Source of the DNA: Sedimentisphaerales bacterium
Lineage (GTDB): Bacteria > Planctomycetota > Phycisphaerae > Sedimentisphaerales > Anaerobacaceae
DNA: 35,893 bases
Direction: 5' to 3'
Assembly: GCA_016932835.1 (NCBI GenBank)
Contig: JAFGCD010000014.1
Coordinates: forward strand, 1-35,893
Part shown: in pieces, positions 34,310-35,893 of the stretch
Numbering within the stretch: position 1 is the first letter of the stretch
Layout of the letters: each line of letters begins with the position of its first letter
Made by a program: the position numbers and the translations under genes
The notes under the pieces: generated by a model
Database searches by the model: none
The model's input: the letters and a program-made list of their open reading frames with translations, nothing else
What the model was told of the DNA's origin: nothing

Positions 34310-35304
34310 GTTCGATAAGTAATGACCAGAAGCAGCTTCTGCTCGATTATGCCCTGGGAATGGCGTCTGAGAGCGAAAGCGTCGAGGCCCAAGCACTTAT
34401 ATCCTGCAATAAAGAAGCCGCGAAGCTGCATGAACAGTTCATATCTGCATTGGCTCCACTTTCCACGGTAGAGCCGGAACCTTGCCCTGATTGGTTGGCT
34501 GAGCGTACTATCCATCGGCTCGTCGAGGCGGCGAATTCGGGTCACGAAGGGCTTGAGGAATTGCTGGCTACCGAACAGAGCCGTCCGGTTACGATTAGAG
34601 TCGGCTTCTGGCGAAATTTAAGCGAGATGGTGGCCGTTGCCGCGGTAATCATGCTTGTTGCGGGCATATTGCTGCCTTTGCTGGGCCACCAGCGACAGCA
34701 GTACTGGAAAGACCGCTGCCAAGCTCAGTTGAGCAGTATTTTCCAGGGTCTGAGCAACTATGTAAAAGACCATGACGGCAGGGCTCCGGTTGTCACGGCT
34801 CAAACCGGTCGCCAGTGGAACACCCAATCGTTGTATCTCCCGCTGAAACTCGGGTATATCAAGAATCCATCGCTGTTCCTCTGCCCAGCCAGAAAGACGA
34901 ATCAGACGCTTGAATTAGACTTATCGAGGGTTGCAGAGTATGACGATTTCCCCGTCAGAGGATATGTGACTTACAGCCCTCGTAAGCAGTGCCCCAACTC
35001 ATCCAGTGGAGACCGGTTGTGCAGGGGGCCGATCCTCTCGGACAGGAATCCGATGTTCGAGGATGAGTCTTTCACAACCTTCAAGAAGCGTCTGGACCAG
35101 GCAATACTCAGGGCCAACAGCAGAAACCATGGCGGCAAGGGCCAAAACATCCTTCACGATGATGGTCGGGTACAGTTTGTTACGATACGCCATATTGGCG
35201 CCGGGGACGACATGTTTGCTCTCAATGAGATGTGCTGCGGCGATGAAGTTGATGAGTGTGAAGTGCTTCCTGCCAGTGAGCATGACGTTTTCATGGCTCC
35301 TTGA
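34306..35304 (+). CDS. Anti-sigma-like protein fused to a pseudopilin-like periplasmic domain
   Basis: The protein has 332 residues. Residues 1-100 are cytoplasmic: LLLDYALGMASESESVEAQALIS is the start typical of membrane anti-sigma factors (ChrR/RskA-like N-terminus, here without a Zn motif). One membrane helix covers about 106-126. Directly after it, CQAQLSSIFQGLSNYVKDHDGRAP (138-161) and NHGGKGQNILHDDGRVQFV (274-292) match the planctomycete pseudopilin-like (DUF1559) pattern CxxNLxxIxxALxxYxxxxxGxxP and H..DG. In pseudopilins the helix is at the very N-terminus; here 100 residues precede it and there is no prepilin cleavage site. Coupled to the sigma gene by an ATGA overlap, it most likely holds and releases that sigma factor. 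Confidence 0.8.
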   Translation: MSSISNDQKQLLLDYALGMASESESVEAQALISCNKEAAKLHEQFISALAPLSTVEPEPCPDWLAERTIHRLVEAANSGHEGLEELLATEQSRPVTIRVGFWRNLSEMVAVAAVIMLVAGILLPLLGHQRQQYWKDRCQAQLSSIFQGLSNYVKDHDGRAPVVTAQTGRQWNTQSLYLPLKLGYIKNPSLFLCPARKTNQTLELDLSRVAEYDDFPVRGYVTYSPRKQCPNSSSGDRLCRGPILSDRNPMFEDESFTTFKKRLDQAILRANSRNHGGKGQNILHDDGRVQFVTIRHIGAGDDMFALNEMCCGDEVDECEVLPASEHDVFMAP

Positions 35305-35893
35305 CCCTGCTTTCCTCCCATGATACTCGATTTATCCGGCTTTAGGGCAGTTAGTGCGTCTCTTGCCATAAGCGGAAATTCCTTGTCTGCAGTTTGCCGC
35401 GAGCTTGCCCGGTGGGAGAATCTGAGGCCGGTTCGCACACTTGAGCGTTTTGCTCTATTTTTACTAAACGCCCCGGTTTGACACTGCTGGGATTCATCCA
35501 CAAAAAAAGCATAATTATCGGGCGAAATCTTCTTGCCGGAGTGCTGGAAATGTGGTATATTTCTATTATAGTTGGGTCTGTGGCGCTGCCTGTGTTCATG
35601 ACGGCTATTGCCTTGAGGGCTTGGCATCTAAAGGCAGCGCGGACCGTTGGAGTTTGATGGTACAACATGTTTTCGGCTTTAATTACGGGAAGGAGGTCAA
35701 GTCGAACTCAGGATGAGAATCACTCAGCAGTTTCAGCCTTTGGCAACAGTGTGATTTGCGGGTGGATTATAGGTCTTATTTTTGTCCTGGTGACGCATTT
35801 GCGCTGCTTGTCAATTTGTATCAAGCGAGAGTATGAGTCTGCCGAAAACAAACAATATGTGTGTTTTTTGTGTGTGCGGATAAAGTATTAAAC
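35305..35893. other. Right-hand end without a confident gene
   Basis: Apart from the 35-codon ORF at 35550, a 53-codon ORF at 35320-35481 has a polypyrimidine lead instead of a binding site. The 74-codon ORF 35667-35891 has one hydrophobic stretch but also no site. A strong AAGGAGG at 35690-35696 is followed by no start codon at suitable distance (next ATG 35714 gives 13 codons). A gene may begin beyond the edge. Confidence 0.4.
35550..35657 (+). CDS. Possible small membrane peptide, 35 residues
   Basis: ATG 35550 has GGAG (35538-35541) at eight bases. The product starts MWYISIIVGSVALPVFMTA, a hydrophobic helix, and ends in a basic tail (RAWHLKAARTVGV). It resembles other single-span micro-proteins, but no family is known and the evidence is only the site and the helix. 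Confidence 0.3.
   Translation: MWYISIIVGSVALPVFMTAIALRAWHLKAARTVGV

Noticed and set aside
35667-35891. Plus ORF of 74 codons at the right edge
   Set aside because: One hydrophobic stretch but no ribosome binding site and cysteine-rich random-looking end.

Overview
The window looks like chromosomal DNA from a planctomycete, probably of the Phycisphaerae/Sedimentisphaerales type. The grounds are a PEP-CTERM surface protein, an H..DG pseudopilin-like domain of the kind planctomycetes carry in large numbers, a very short Hc1-like histone, ECF sigma factors paired with membrane anti-sigma factors, and an HPr-like domain and a KaiC-like/PEP-binding protein of unusual architecture. This placement is inference; no rRNA is present.

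Layout. Positions 1-726 hold no convincing gene. At 727-3699 is a cell-wall pair, rodA and murJ, followed by a large secreted TPR protein (4136-6616), a 57-residue 2[4Fe-4S] ferredoxin (6747-6920) and tRNA-Glu(UUC) (6929-7003). The 3' end of this tRNA is duplicated 664 bp downstream. Between the copies lie a terminator, tandem 11-bp repeats, a broken excisionase-type HTH gene and a 32-residue hydrophobic peptide gene, so this reads as the remnant of an integrated element.

From 7705 to 12652 the minus strand carries a FabZ-like dehydratase, the Hc1-like histone, a 511-residue protein with an HPr-like domain, a LolA-like protein, a HAD phosphatase and a LysR regulator. The regulator is divergent from gdhA (12825-14171), with an inverted repeat between them. 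On the plus strand follow a KaiC-like/PPDK-N protein, a family 4 uracil-DNA glycosylase and a stub of a transposase. panB (minus) is followed by about 720 bp without a protein gene. That stretch contains a near-consensus promoter and a perfect 12-bp terminator about 200 bp apart, a good candidate for an unannotated small RNA. A PEP-CTERM protein with its own promoter and a PH-like membrane protein come next.

At 21469-24812 (minus) are a GH130-type glycoside phosphorylase and an MsbA-like ABC exporter with a PDZ-like insertion between its first two membrane helices. On the plus strand follow an MBL-fold hydrolase, an orphan receiver, an orphan HPt protein, and a three-gene unit of secreted protein, ECF sigma factor and zinc-type anti-sigma factor. 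On the minus strand are ymdB and rny (RNase Y), in the order known from Bacillus. An 894-bp gap holds two minus-strand terminators and a 48-codon ORF. The window closes with a YebC-family regulator, a second ECF sigma factor and a translationally coupled anti-sigma/pseudopilin fusion.

Recurring themes are envelope biogenesis (RodA, MurJ, LolA-like, FabZ, ABC exporter, PEP-CTERM) and envelope-to-nucleus-of-transcription signalling (two ECF/anti-sigma pairs, receiver/HPt). All functional statements rest on motif recognition by eye; no searches were run.
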